Part shown: piece after piece, positions 24,144-64,000 of the stretch | Position numbering within the stretch: position 1 is the stretch's first letter | How the letters are laid out: each line of letters opens with the position of its first letter | Assembly (NCBI GenBank): GCA_963978895.1 | Contig: OZ022244.1 | Coordinates: forward strand, 30,797,842 to 30,861,841 | Direction of reading: 5' to 3' | From: Erpobdella octoculata | Lineage: Eukaryota > Annelida > Clitellata > Hirudinida > Erpobdellidae | DNA length: 64,000 bases | The notes under the pieces: model-generated | Told to the model about the DNA's origin: nothing | What the model saw: only the letters and a program-made list of their open reading frames with translations | The model's database searches: none | Program-made: the position numbers and the translations under genes

Positions 24144-27100
24144 ATGTCCAGTACAGCTTATACTAATTTCGTGAGTTACAAGGGTCAAGAATATGCAAGC
24201 ATAAAAGCGAATCTTTTGGCAACTGGAACAAAATTCCAGGACCCAGTGTTTCCGCCCAGCAACGAATCGCTTTTTTCATCTTCCAAGAAAACTAATGGCA
24301 TCGTGTGGAAGAGAGCCCAGGTGCGGCTGGCTTTTGAAACATTTTGTTGTTGATTTTATCGAGTTTATTCTGTAGCAAATCCGTATATATATATTTACTC
24401 AGGAAATCAATCCAAATGCAAGTCTGTTTGCTGAGGGCATCAGCAGTAGAGATATCATCCAGGGAGATCTGGGTAATTGCTGGCTGGTTGCTGCATTTAG
24501 TACTCTGGCAGTTCACAAACAAGTCTGGCAAAAGGTTCTCAAAACTATAAAGATATTAAGAAGTTTTATTATTAAATGTTTCCACTCTGTTATCTTTGCT
24601 CTTTAATAAATAAATACACTAGATTATAATTTACAGATTTACCGATAACAAATTTTTAACCGTATCAATGTTTCAATCATAGGTAATACCCGATTACAAA
24701 GAGCAGGATTTTCCCAACAACACCGTGGGGCTGTTTCACTTCCGTTTTTGGAGGTATGGCTCGTGGAATGACGTTGTCGTCGACGACTACTTGCCGACAA
24801 GAAAAGGCAGGCTGATATTTTGTCATGCTCCTTCGAAGAATGAGTTTTGGCCAGCGCTTGTGGAGAAGGCTTATGCAAAGTAGTTATTATTGTGCAATTT
24901 AATTAATCGCCTAATTTATTACTTTTCGACAATAGCAATGTTATTTTTTTTTTACTTCCTGGGGTTTATATATCTGTTTTACTTCAAGTCACAGCTAATT
25001 CAATATGAATGGCTTTTTATTTTGTCGAGCAAAGCAATTCTACTGGAAAGTGTCACATCCAGTCAAATCATATTTTGGCCTCTTGGCTAGGATCAAATTT
25101 TTTAAAATAAAATTGACAAAAAGTTAGTTTACCAAACTTCCACATTCTGCAAGGTCATCACACGTTATGATCATCATAGCTGATTCAACTTGATAAAAAC
25201 CAAAATGTTATTAATTAAATACGATCACAAGTAACTCGTATTCCTTTTTATTTAATTCTTATTTTTATTATTTTATTATTTAAACGTAAACCGCTGTGCG
25301 TCATTGTCAGGCTGGATAATAAAGATTTACTTACTTACTTACTTACTTACTCACAATGCTGACCGGGTATTATTATTAAATACGATCACAATGCTGACCG
25401 GGTATTATTATTAAATACGATCACAATGCTGACCGGGTATTATTATTAAATACGATCACAATGCTGACCGGGTATTATTATTAAATACGATCACAATGCT
25501 GACCGGGTATTATTATTAAATACGATCACAATGCTGACCGGGTATTTTTCGGTTCGTCCGGTCAGACTCTACGGCTGTTACGAGGCTCTGAGCGGAGGAG
25601 AGCTCGCCGAGGCGCTGGAGGATTTCACTGGCGGAGTGACGGAATCGTTCGACCTGATCGAAGAGAAGTTGAGATTCAGTACGGACAGGAGGAGAGAGTT
25701 CTTTGAGTTCCTTCAGGGTCTGATGGAAAACGATGCTCTCGTCTGCTCTGCTATACCTGTTGAGTATTTATTTATTATTTTTTACCTGTTGAGTATTTAT
25801 TTATTATTTCTTTCCTGTTGAGTATTTATTTTTGTTTTACCTGTTGAGTATTTAGTGTTGTATTACCTGTTGGGTATATATTATTGTAATAACCTGTTGA
25901 GTATTTATTTTTGTATTACCTGTTGAATTTTTATTATTGTATTACTTGTATTTGATTACTTGTCAGAATTCATTTGTGTTACCTGTTTGTATTTTGTTAA
26001 TGTTTCACTAGAATACCTCTTTTTCATAATTACTCAGGTGATCTTTGTGTTTTTTTTTATTTTACTTTGATTGATTTTGTGATCTTTGACAACACATAGC
26101 TCTTTATTTTTAATTTCAAGGCCTTAACAGACGATGACATGGAGAAGGCCACGGACGGAGGGCTGATCAAGGGGCACGCCTACGCCCTGACGGACATCCG
26201 AGAGGTGAGGACGAAAAAGTTCAGCCTCGGCCTGCCGGACCCCCTGCCTCTGGTGAGGTTGAGAAACCCCTGGGGTGGAATCGAGTGGAACGGTCCATTC
26301 AGTGACAAGTTAGCAACTTGTTTGTTTATAAATCTATTTTGTTAATAATGTCGTAATTATAAAGTTATTTCTTTGTGCATCTTTACGTTTGTAAATTCTT
26401 GAATTTATATTTGTCTTTATCATTGCTATTAAAACAAATTGCTGCTTATTCAAGTCAGTTTTATTTATTTATATATATATATATTTTTATAGTTATAATT
26501 GTTATATTAATTAGACTATTTTATTATTTCCGTTTCAATCACAACATTTTATTTATTTTTATATTCTAAATATCTAAATTACCATTTAAATAAAAATGAG
26601 TGAATTAATTGCATTCAGATCGAAAGAATGGATGGACATATCTGAGAGCGATAGAATAAACATGGGACTCGTTTTCAAGGATGATGGAGAATTTTGGTCA
26701 GTCATATTTCATTCCATGAACTTAAATAGTTCTCTATATTGTTCTTGTTCGTGCTTAAATTGAGTCAAACTCGCAGTTTAAAAAATTCTATATTTTGGTA
26801 CTTGAGTGCTAAACATGTAAAAATATATACATGTTAAAATATATACACGTAAAAATGTATGCATGTAAAAATATATACATGTAAACATTTATACATGTAA
26901 AAATTTATACATGTAAAAATATATACATGTAAAAATATATACATGTAAAAATGTATACGTGTAAAAATATATACATGTAAAAATGTATACGTGTAAAAAT
27001 GTATGCATGTAAAAATATATACATGTAAAAATGTATACGTGTAAAAATATATACATGTAAAAATGTATACGTGTAAAAATGTATACATGTAAAAATGTAT

Positions 27101-28772
27101 ACGTGTAAAAATATATACATGTAAAAATGTATACGTGTAAAAATATATACATGTAAAAATGTATACGTGTAAAAATGTATACATGTAAAAATAAATACAT
27201 GTAAAAATATATGCATGTAAAAAATAACAAGATATACTTTTGATGATAGCTTGTAAGCATTGTTGAAAATAATTTTTTTTTAATATGTCAACTGTTAGAA
27301 AAAATAATAATTAAATTAATGTGAGGTAAATAATTAACTATAAATAATCACGAATAATTAAGTATTAATTATATTAATACTTAATTAAATTTTTCAATAA
27401 TTATTGTAATTATGAATAATTAGTTACTAATAATAATGAACAATTAACTAATAATATTGGATAATTAAATATTAATAATATTGAACAATTAATTATTAAT
27501 AATATTAAATAATTAACTGTTAATAAAATTGAATAGTTAACTGTTTATAATATTTAATAATTAACTATTAATAATAATGAGTATTTAACCATTAATAGTT
27601 ATGAACAATTAACAATTGACAATAATGAATAACTAATGATAACAGTATTGATAAAAATGCAAAGCAACTGATTCCATTTGCTATGTATGTAAATGATATT
27701 ACTTGATAAGTTATTTCATGTATATATAAAAAATGGAAAACAATTTACAGGATGACGTTTGACGACTTCATCGCCAACTTCATCAGCGTCGCAATCTGTC
27801 ACAGCATCAACACGTCGCTCATCTCCTTCAAGAAGAGGTGGTTCGAGGGCGCCTTCCACTCCCAGTGGTCGCTGCCCAACCGGGCGGGTGGCTGCATCAA
27901 CCACAAGAAGACCTTTCTCAACAACCCCCAGGTCGGTCCGTAGCGGAGAGCCGCTGTTGAGTCGCGGGTTTTTTATGTTTGTTGTAATTTTAGTCTTTTA
28001 CGCATTGCGTTTTAAGACCGAATTAGCGGAATCTCGGAAATACCAAAGTATTTTCCGGTCGCAGATCATTATTCTATCCTGTTCTTTTTGTCCTTTCTCT
28101 TTTATCCGGGCATGAGAGCGAGTTCGTAGTATGCAAGGCAGAGTTTTCATGTCATCGTTATAGGTTTTTTCTACTATGTTTGTTTGTTGTACGCTTTTTA
28201 AGATGCAATGTTTCACTTCGTTATATAATATAATATCCATCTGGCAGCAGAATATAAGTTGATGTTGCTGAACCTTTCATAGTCGAGTCTCATGTAAATG
28301 TAACTTCCTAAAGGCTGGGACTGATAGTAATAATTTTTATTTTATTGATGGCTGGCAATTCAGTTGGTACATAATACTTTTTTTTATATAACTTTTCTGA
28401 CTATAAATAAATTTCTTTTTTTTCCCCCAGTATTTATTCGAAATTCCCGACGGAGGGGACGAAGCCGTGATGCACCTGCTCCAGAAATCGGAGAAAGATC
28501 CCGGCGAGGACAGGTTCACCATCGGGTTCACGATCATGCAGGTCGGTCGACGGATTTTGATGTCGAGTCGGTCGACGGATTTGACGTTGTCGTCTCGTTT
28601 CTGATGACTCGATGTGTTTTTTGTGCGTGTCTGCGACTTATTTGGCATCATTTGGCAAGTCGTCCTCATTAATAATAATAACCACGTACAATTATTTCTT
28701 CGATGATTTAGAAATAAAGTTAAGGCACCTCAAATTCTCATTCTGGCGCTATAGGAATGAATTATTATATTC

Positions 28773-28808
<36 letters not shown>

Positions 28809-31659
28809 AAACGACCAGGGTTAATGTTTCGTAACATTTCGTAAACCAGCATAAAAAAGTTTCAATGACGTTTTGATCACTCCCAGGTTGAGGACAACAG
28901 AAAGCAAAGAACGAATACGATACAGAAGATCGTCACGTCGTCCGCTTACAGGAACAGCAGGAGTATATTCTTACGACATAACTTCAAGAGGGGTCGCTAC
29001 ATTCTCGTTCCGACCACCTTCGAACCGGGTCTGGCCGAGGGCTTCCTACTGAGGATTTACACGGGGGTCGACTGTTACCCCAGGTCGGTCCGATGATGAA
29101 GTTTTTGTGTTTAATTTTTTTTTATTTATCATCATTTATTAATCGCTTAAAACAAAACAAATTTTGATCGAAAGCGATCGCGTAAGAAAAGTAAGCTATT
29201 ATAAAGAAAGCAAGTATGTTTTTAATTTAATTTTAAAAACATTGGTTGTTTTTGACGATTCTTTTTCTTGTGTGGTTTGGTGGGTTGTTTGGAGGAATGG
29301 AGCGCTGTTTGGTAGTTTGATTGAGTAGGTTGTATCTTGTTTGGATGGTCGATTGAATGTTTCGTATAAATTTGCCTTGTTTGGGTGTATTTTGTATGTG
29401 AAATAGTGTGTTGTTGGAGTATGGTTTGTATGTGGAATAGTGTGTTGTTGGAGTATGGTTTGTATGTGGAATAGTGTGTTGTTGGAGTGTGGTTTGTATG
29501 TAAAATAGTGTGTTGTTGGAGTATGGTTTGTATGTGGAATAGTGTGTTTGTATGTGGAATAGTGTGTTTTTGGAGTGTGTTTGTGTGTGTTTTGTAATGT
29601 GTTGTTTAGGTGTTCTTTTTTGTATGTGGAATGGTGAGTTGTTTGAGAGGGCTCTGTCCGTGAAATAGTGTGTTGTTTGAGTGTGATTTGTATGTGAAAC
29701 AGTGTGTTGCTCGAGTGTGCTTTGTATGCTGTATTGTAGGAGTATTAAATGCTCTGTATGTTTTGTCATAGGTCAATTGAGTAATTTGTATTTTGTATCA
29801 TATGTCGATTGAGTGCTTTGTGTTTTTATTATGAAAATTAGGATCCACATTCATGTTTTCTATCTTCTTCATTCAATCATTTTTTTTAACTCACCAGAGA
29901 ACTCAATCAAGTGATAATTCCTAACGGGGCCTTTGATTTTCTCCCGTGGAACTCCTACCCCCAGATGGTCACCCAGGTCAAGGTCATGAAAGCCAACGAC
30001 CTTTCAAGAGAGAAGGGGAAAAGTGAGAAATTTTGTTGTCGTTCGTATTAAATTGTTAGTTGTGGGTACTAAACTGCAGAACAATTTCTTCATTTCTTAT
30101 TCAATATGTATATAATTAGTATTAAATAAATAATTATTATGATTCTATATACAATTAAGGTTAGATAAATAGTTATATATTAATTATTATTATTAATAAT
30201 AATTATTATTATTAATGATAATAATTATTGATTATATACGAATAAATAATCTTGCATATATAAATAATGAAATGCTTGTTTCAGGGTGAATATTGATTGC
30301 GTGTGATTTATGTTATGATTTGTTTGACATATTATAGTGTGAATTATTAATTTCCTTTGTAGTTATTTTTTTCTTATTTCTGAAATCGGTGATTCTAATT
30401 GATAGTTTTGTTTATTTTATAAGTTATTATTGATGAGAAAATACATGAATTACTGTGTTATCTAAGATAAAATAAAATCTTTAAAATATAATAAAATTTT
30501 ATTCATTTTCTGAAACGGTCGTTGATAATTTTTTAATGTTGCACGGCCAACTTGAATCAACCGATATTTGCGTAAGTACGCACTTTCAAACAATTGACCC
30601 ATACACTCAACACAGAAATCAACCCGTACTGCGTCATAAAATGCGGAAACAAAAAGGTCAAGACGCAGGCCGTTCAGAAAACGTCGAATCCGACGTGGGA
30701 CACGACGGCGATATTCTACAGGAGGAAAGCGACCAGGGATCCCATATGTGTCGAAGTCAGTAGTAATATAACTATTTTATGATAATTATAATTTATTTAT
30801 TTATTGGCAAAAAAGCACGGGCAACAACAAAATAGCTCATAAACATAACAAGTATCACAATGCCTGTAAAGTTAATTAATGTCAGTAGAAATATACATTA
30901 TATCCATAGAATTTGTCTGATGAAATTTGTAAACACATTCAAAGTTCTGGACTCCACTACGGATTTAGGAAATTCATTCCACTACTTCACTACTCTATTA
31001 CTATAGAAAAACTGTCTGCAATCCTGTTTAGCTAGTCTTTTTGACAATTTATAATCATGGCCTCTTGTTCTGATATCTTATATAAATTTTTTTTTAAATA
31101 TTTTAGTGATCATCTTGATTTAATTATTGACTTTAACTATTTAAAATAATCGTGATTCTGAGATATTTATATAGATAGTAGCTTAAAAAATAATATTGGA
31201 AATTCTCAGAAAGAAATGACGCATTCGAAACAAGCATGGTAGTAATAATAATAATTAATAATAAACAGAACGAAATAAATAAATTAATAATAATCTAACC
31301 AGGTGTGGAACAAAAACCTGACGTTTGACGAGCTTCTGGGCAGGCAGGTGTACGTCGCTGCGGAGGAAATGAAAAACGAAATCGTCGAACTTCCTCTTTT
31401 TATCAAGAATAAAAATGGAATCGAAGTTCCCAACGGTAAGTAAGCTTATTACTATGACGCAGTCCGCTTTACTTGTAAAGATGTGTCAGTTATAGGGAAT
31501 TCTGCTTGTAAAAAAATCGGTTATAACGAATCCGCTTATAATGAAATTGGTTATAGTGAATTCGGCTTATTATATTATAGCATGCAGAATTTGTTATAAC
31601 GGATTTCGTTATAAATGTAATACATTGTAATATAATTTGAAAAAAATTTTTAAATGCAG

Positions 31660-31696
<37 letters not shown>

Positions 31697-31807
31697 TTAA
31701 TTTTAATTTATTTTAGCATTTAATCGTTATAATTTGTTTGTTTGGTTTTTCGTTCAGGAAGAATCCACGTTGCATTCACGACATCGCACGACGTGAATGC
31801 GATCTAG
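24144..31807 (+). CDS. CAPN5: Calpain, CAPN5/TRA-3 type (complete, 13 exons, 633 aa)
   Basis: Calcium-dependent cysteine protease of the subgroup ending in a C2 domain instead of penta-EF hands. Exons: 24144-24320, 24403-24534, 24683-24879, 25566-25758, 26121-26308, 26619-26696, 27751-27931, 28431-28541, 28887-29083, 29898-30022, 30616-30755, 31303-31435, 31758-31807; all phases agree. The CysPc domain (about 30-345) has the complete triad: Cys85 in QGDLGNCW, His252 in KGHAYALTD, Asn282 in RLRNPWGG. The calpain beta-sandwich domain follows ([35 protein letters not shown]). The C-terminal C2 domain includes [13 protein letters not shown] and [13 protein letters not shown]. Length and domain order match human CAPN5 (640 aa) and nematode TRA-3. 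It is presumably catalytically active. The last exon has only 15 codons plus the stop, found from a GTAAGT donor and CGTTCAG acceptor. Exon 4 is flanked on both sides by tandem repeats. Confidence 0.96.
25351..25547. repeat. 35-bp minisatellite abutting calpain exon 4 acceptor
   Basis: About 5.7 copies of a 35-bp unit (tacgatcacaatgctgaccg followed by ggtattattattaaa). A short (TTAC)n run precedes it. The last copy degenerates directly into the T-rich tract and CAG of the exon 4 acceptor (exon starts 25566). Confidence 0.97.
25750..25935. repeat. Tandem repeat containing the calpain exon 4 donor
   Basis: The word acctgttgagtatttattt, which spans the exon-intron boundary (exon ends 25758 before GTTGAG), is repeated about six times with variable T-rich spacers. 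Each copy keeps the potential 5' splice site CCT/GTTGAG or a close variant. Confidence 0.93.
26697..27750. repeat. Calpain intron 6 with 16-bp minisatellite and AT-rich repeats
   Basis: A ~16-bp unit (catgtaaaaatatata, with cgtgtaaaaatgtata variants) runs about 26 copies over 26810-27225. From about 27300 to 27640 there is a second degenerate array of roughly 27 bp (aataattaactattaataat). The region holds no exon. Confidence 0.92.
29385..29765. repeat. 34-bp degenerate minisatellite in calpain intron 9
   Basis: Roughly ten copies of a unit around tttgtatgtggaatagtgtg ttgttggagtatgg, decaying towards the right. The open frame on the opposite strand is a by-product of the stop-free unit. Confidence 0.9.
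30780..31075 (-). mobile_element. Non-LTR retrotransposon 3' fragment
   Basis: Read on the minus strand it encodes [19 protein letters not shown] and [17 protein letters not shown], with a stop between the last two. This is the conserved tail of CR1/jockey-type reverse transcriptase ORFs (RGH..L...FF..RVV..WN.LP). It ends in an AATA-rich tail at the low-coordinate side. Inactive remnant inside calpain intron 11. Confidence 0.8.
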
Positions 31808-34800
31808 AATCGTCGTCATTATCCCCACAATTTTTAACAATTACACTCGATATCATCATATTAGGATTAGAGATTTACAAATCTGGTTTTCTCAATACGG
31901 GCGAAGAGTTAGAATATCTGAGTTTTTTTTACTCGATGAATTTTAAAAGTTTATTTAATTATTTAGTTTTTTATTTTTAATTGTTAGTTGTAATATTATT
32001 TTATCTCTCTGGGTCATAATCTCTTCCATGGCATAGAAAATCATTCCACATCACTTCCAGCAGTAGGAAAAAATTTCTGGGGTTTTATTTACAGTTTTGT
32101 GTGGATTTATATATATATATATATTGTTTGTATTTAATCTATATATTATTTAATTTGTTTCATATTAATTTTTGCATATATCGGATTCCTTATTGTTGAA
32201 TTTGTTTTATACATCGGTTGATTGATGAAAATGTGTTTTTTTGTAGTTATTTCATTTTTTTTTCGTCAGCAAATTTGTTTTGTTCTATTAAATTTTGTTG
32301 AGTTTCTTGAATCTTTTTAGATCTTACTTGAATCTTCTAACTACTCACTTTATTTTAATTCAGCTTTTTTGTTTAAATTTTTTGTTTTGTGTTTTCTAAA
32401 TTACTGAACTCTTGCACTTTCCGATAACTTTTTTCATAATTTCTAATGTTTTTTTTTTAATTCTCGGTAATTCTTTTAAAATTCCTAACGAATAACTTTT
32501 ATACTTCTTGAAAAAATACTCCATGATAAACAGACGATTTGCGAACGACTGAAAAAATTAAATCCAAACTATTCAATCATTAATTAACTCCTCAAATATT
32601 TAGAACTTCTAATAAATCTCTCAGAACTCTTGTTGAATCTTTTAGCTTTTTTCAACATTTTTTTAATTATTATTCGTTGAGTTTCGCTTTTCTCTGTCAC
32701 ATTGTTGACTTTTCCTTGCCGATATTTAGCAATATTAACAATTGTCGGTGACATTGGAAATGTGCACTTGTTAATTTTTTTGAAAAAAAATGACAGTTAT
32801 TTAATCAAATGGTTAACATAATTACTGCTGTGATAGTCGAGTCTTATTATTGCGCAACTTTACTAATCGACTTGCCATATCTTATTTATTGAAGTTTATA
32901 AGAAAAAAAATGATCTTATTTTTATTCATTTTTATTATTGAAAATGTTTTCAATATTCCCTTTTTTGTGAAATTGCATTGTTGTTGATTGATATTCCATC
33001 TTTTTCTCTCAAAGTTTTTTTTTATGAAACGGTTTTTTTTTGCTATATATTTTTATTTGCACTTGATAACTTTTTTGCTCAAATTAATTTATATAAATTA
33101 TTTATACACGATACTGATTATTATACTCACTCACAACAACTCTCGACTTTGAACTCTCTAAAAGGTGCATGCGACGAATAAATGCTCCAATCGCACGACG
33201 TTAGAAAGTTGCCTTCTAAAGCTACACTTTCTTTTTTAATTTTCGTAGTTTTGGAATATCTTAGAAACTATGCAGACTAATTTTTTTTTCTTTCTCGGAC
33301 GATTTTCTTCCTCTCTCTCTCTTTTGATTGCTAACATTCCAGCCTTCCGTGCTACCCTGTGATGATCTTTGATTTGCGTGTGCATTGTCGCCCTGTAGCT
33401 TATTATTATACTCTCTTTTTTTACATCTCAACAGCATGTCTGCCACTGTGCCGATACCTTTTTAATGAAAAAAAAACGTTTAATATATTGATGATATTAA
33501 TTAGCGATTGTTATGAATTATTCTAATTGTTTTTGCCGTCAGTGGCATTTGTATCTCTATTCTGAAAATACATTGTTTGGAATTTCTTGTGTTGAATTTA
33601 TTTTTTAAAAACTCCGAACGACCATCGATGAAGCTATTTCTGGAAATGTGGAGTAGATGTAGACTCCCCAGAGGTAGTCAAGGGTAAGATGTAAGCCAAA
33701 TTTTTAAATGAAAATTTCGGGATGTAAAAATTTCATACATTCAATGCAAGGCAACTTTAAAAGAGTCTGACGAAGGTCATATAGCAGAAGTTAGAGGTAA
33801 TATAATAGGTAGCTTACTCCTCTGCTGCATCGCCCTCTATGCCTGCTATGTAATGTGGGGGCCTGTCTGAAAATTGTAGTATAGGGGTGATTCTGGAAGT
33901 CAAAGGGGTGTATTTGATAAACGGAAATAAAATTCATTACTAGAAGGTGTTGGTTGTGAAACGTCGTTACCTTAAGGTGAACTGAGAGTTATGTTGGGTT
34001 TTTCATAAGAAATTAAGTGAGAGTTTTCTCAACTAGGCTGCTCAGTAAAACTAATTGAATAAATGAAGCTTACAAATCAATAGTAATTTTTAGTGGTTCT
34101 TGAGCACTCAGGAAGCATTATAAGATTAATTCAATGAAATTGGGATTTACCACGGGATCTGAAACCAATGGTAATTTTACACTTAAAGCAAATGCTATAT
34201 AGTTATATAGAAAGCGTTGGCTAATTTGTGTACGGAATGAAACTTCAAATAGAATTTATTATCAATATTAATTATTTTATGACTATTGAGTGTTCAGCTC
34301 CGAGTGATTTCTCGCTAAAAATGACATATTAGAAGGCTAGTCGTCGCTAATCAGTGTGGCGTTTTAACTAACTGAGGGAATTCCGATATAATTAGCAATT
34401 AGCAATATATATATATAAATATATAAAAAGAGCAGTCCAATTAAAATCGCTCAATCCGTTCTCGAGTTGGCTTATTGGCTTCAGAGAGTGATTCATCACA
34501 AAGCACCATTGTTGGTGACAAAACGTTTGCAGAATTATTATAGGAGTAGCAGCTTTTTTTTGCAACGCGCCTTTATTTGTAGGCGGACTTGTAGTGCTTA
34601 CGTCGTTTATTGGTTTATTATTTCTTTTATTTTGTGAATATTATTTTTTGAATTTAACTTGTGTATTGCTAACTCGAGATCATCATCAAGACCGACTGTC
34701 CACATTATTCATTATTGTCTCGCATCTGTCAGTCTGTGCTGCTGAAACTGCATTGCTCAAGAACTCGTTTAAATTTTTTAATTCATTAACATTAATGATA
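31808..34800. other. Intergenic region between calpain and alpha-actinin
   Basis: About 3 kb of AT-rich DNA that includes the calpain 3' UTR and the alpha-actinin promoter/5' UTR. A short (TA)n run occurs at 32109-32124. I see no supported gene in it. Upstream of the actinin ATG the frame stays open to about 34594, but the encoded residues are not part of alpha-actinin. Confidence 0.6.
34405..34445 (+). promoter_or_regulatory. Possible TATA-like/CCAAT core promoter of alpha-actinin
   Basis: The words tatataaaaag (about 34419-34429) and ccaat (about 34437) sit about 370 bp before the alpha-actinin start codon, within a TA-rich stretch. TA-rich sequence is common here, so this is weak support. 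Confidence 0.25.
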
Positions 34801-62772
<27,972 letters not shown>

Positions 62773-64000
62773 TCTGGTCGCGTGCTGGCTCGTTGCGTTC
62801 ATCGACGGGGGCTCGTAAATGTTTAATGAATGTGTTTGCGTTTATTCGTTTATCTGTCTCACTCTAGCGTTCTTTGATTCGGTAGTCGTTTTGTAAGTTT
62901 TCGCAATCAAGTGTTTGTTGTTATATGTGTGTGTGTGTGTGTGTCTGTATGTTTATCATCTATATGTTTTTTTTTTGTATGTGACCTTTTTTCCATTCTT
63001 GGTAGTTGTAGGTCTTTAAGTGAATGCATGTTTGTGTATGGATGGATGGATGCATGCATGCGTCTGTATTATTTTCTGATTTTTTTTTTTAGTTAGCTTG
63101 TTAGTTTAGCTGCAGTACATTTATGATGTGGTTTTCATTTTCATCGTTTAATGAATATCATTAATTCATTTTTTTGTAGAATTTTTTTGTTTTTGCCATT
63201 TACTTTCCATCGATAAGTTTTATATTTTTTTTTGCACATTATTTCTACAAACTGTTTCCATGCCAACTACTAATCCCATTTTTAAATCGATCGATTTATT
63301 TTCTTTATTTTTCTGGATTTTTTGTTCCCGCACTTCTGCTCCGAGTCACCCGGAACTTGTATTGACTTTACAAAATGCTCGTTCATTTTCTAGTATCAAA
63401 CCAAGATTGCTTGTCATGTGTATTTTTTCTCATTCTTGAGTCATTTATTATAAGAATATCGTGTCCTCTGTTTAGTATGAACTACTTTTAATGACTTCTT
63501 ACTCGGGTTTTGAGGCACAGCTGCCTATAATTATGATCGACTTAAATCTTGATTTAATTAATATTTTTCTATTATTATTATTATTATCATTATTATAGAG
63601 TTTTCACCATATCAAGGTTATAATAATTGCAGTAAAAACATTTTCATTGTCGTTCACTTTATATTTTCTGAAATAAATAAATCTAAATAAGTTGTCAACG
63701 ATAGCAAACTGTTTATTTTCATGATATCTTCTAATAGAAGCAGATTTTTTTTCTGCTTTCGCTTATTATTTGCTCGTTTTCTGTCTGAGTCGCACAAACT
63801 GCACCTGGCGCCGTCGAGGTCAGTTCTAACAAAGTGGTGCTCTGAGGTCATGACTCATGACCTTTACCAGCTCTAACTTAAACCTCGCTTACCTGTTACC
63901 TGCGTCGTTAAATCACCATTATTTTTAGAAAGTTTAAACCTCTCAGTATTTCTGATGTTGTTTTTCGTGCATATTCTCGACATGATTAGTCTACGTGTGT
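62773..64000 (+). other. Alpha-actinin 3' UTR and downstream flank
   Basis: AT- and T-rich sequence with a (GT)n stretch near 62927-62945 and short (GGAT)n near 63040. The AATAAA at 63672-63677 (overlapping a second copy) is a good candidate polyadenylation signal, giving a 3' UTR of about 900 nt. No further gene is supported up to the window end. Confidence 0.55.

Noticed and set aside
26834..27260. Long frames of a repeated short peptide on the minus strand
   Set aside because: Produced by the 16-bp minisatellite in calpain intron 6.
29233..29769. 178-aa Thr/His-rich frame on the minus strand
   Set aside because: Follows the 34-bp minisatellite in calpain intron 9; composition is purely repeat-derived.
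34594..34800. In-frame N-terminal extension of alpha-actinin with hydrophobic residues
   Set aside because: Alpha-actinin is cytosolic and its usual N-terminal region starts at the Met at 34801; the upstream open frame looks like 5' UTR.
63654..63851. 65-aa minus-strand frame with CSLC motif (HHFVRTDLDGARCSLC)
   Set aside because: I considered an exon with a zinc-binding motif, but the spacing does not fit a C1 or other finger well and no splice partner lies in the window.

Overview
This window is nuclear DNA from an animal, most likely an invertebrate. It holds multi-exon protein genes with GT-AG introns, many micro- and minisatellites, hAT-type DNA transposons with 8-bp target duplications, tRNA-derived SINE remnants and degraded LINE tails. 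All gene products are metazoan families. The species cannot be fixed from the sequence alone. Exon models below were built by hand, and intron phases match at every junction of the multi-exon models.

Layout. 1-1583: (TA)n-rich low-complexity DNA. 1584-2894 (-): last two exons of a gene ending in a Death-domain-like fold. 4216-12128 (-): complete 8-exon sphingosine kinase, 621 aa. 13401-14594 (-): intronless 397-aa protein of unknown family, beside a 318-bp (ATT)n tract. 15063-16700: one hAT-type element nested inside another, both with perfect target-site duplications. 17656-23734 (-): 11-exon, 740-aa coiled-coil protein with a KEN box. 24144-31807 (+): complete 13-exon calpain of the CAPN5/TRA-3 type, 633 aa, head to head with the coiled-coil gene across 409 bp. 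34801-62772 (+): complete 22-exon alpha-actinin, 892 aa. 62773-64000: its 3' UTR and flank.

The 11-kb intron 7 of alpha-actinin (42616-53651) holds the most unusual structure: two tandem copies of a composite unit bounded by (ATT)n. Each copy carries a degenerate ~170-bp periodic array, a ~41-bp tandem array and a tail of short repeats. Copy 1 also carries an intact two-exon C2H2 zinc-finger gene on the opposite strand; copy 2 has lost it by an internal deletion.

A second theme is tandem repeats lying on splice junctions. The 3' splice site of actinin exon 19 is copied in a 51-bp minisatellite. The 5' splice site of calpain exon 4 is copied in a tandem array. Several other repeats start within tens of bases of a donor or run into an acceptor.

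The genes do not form one pathway. Sphingosine kinase makes sphingosine-1-phosphate, the calpain is a cysteine protease with a C2 domain, and alpha-actinin crosslinks actin. The divergent calpain/coiled-coil pair probably shares a promoter region.
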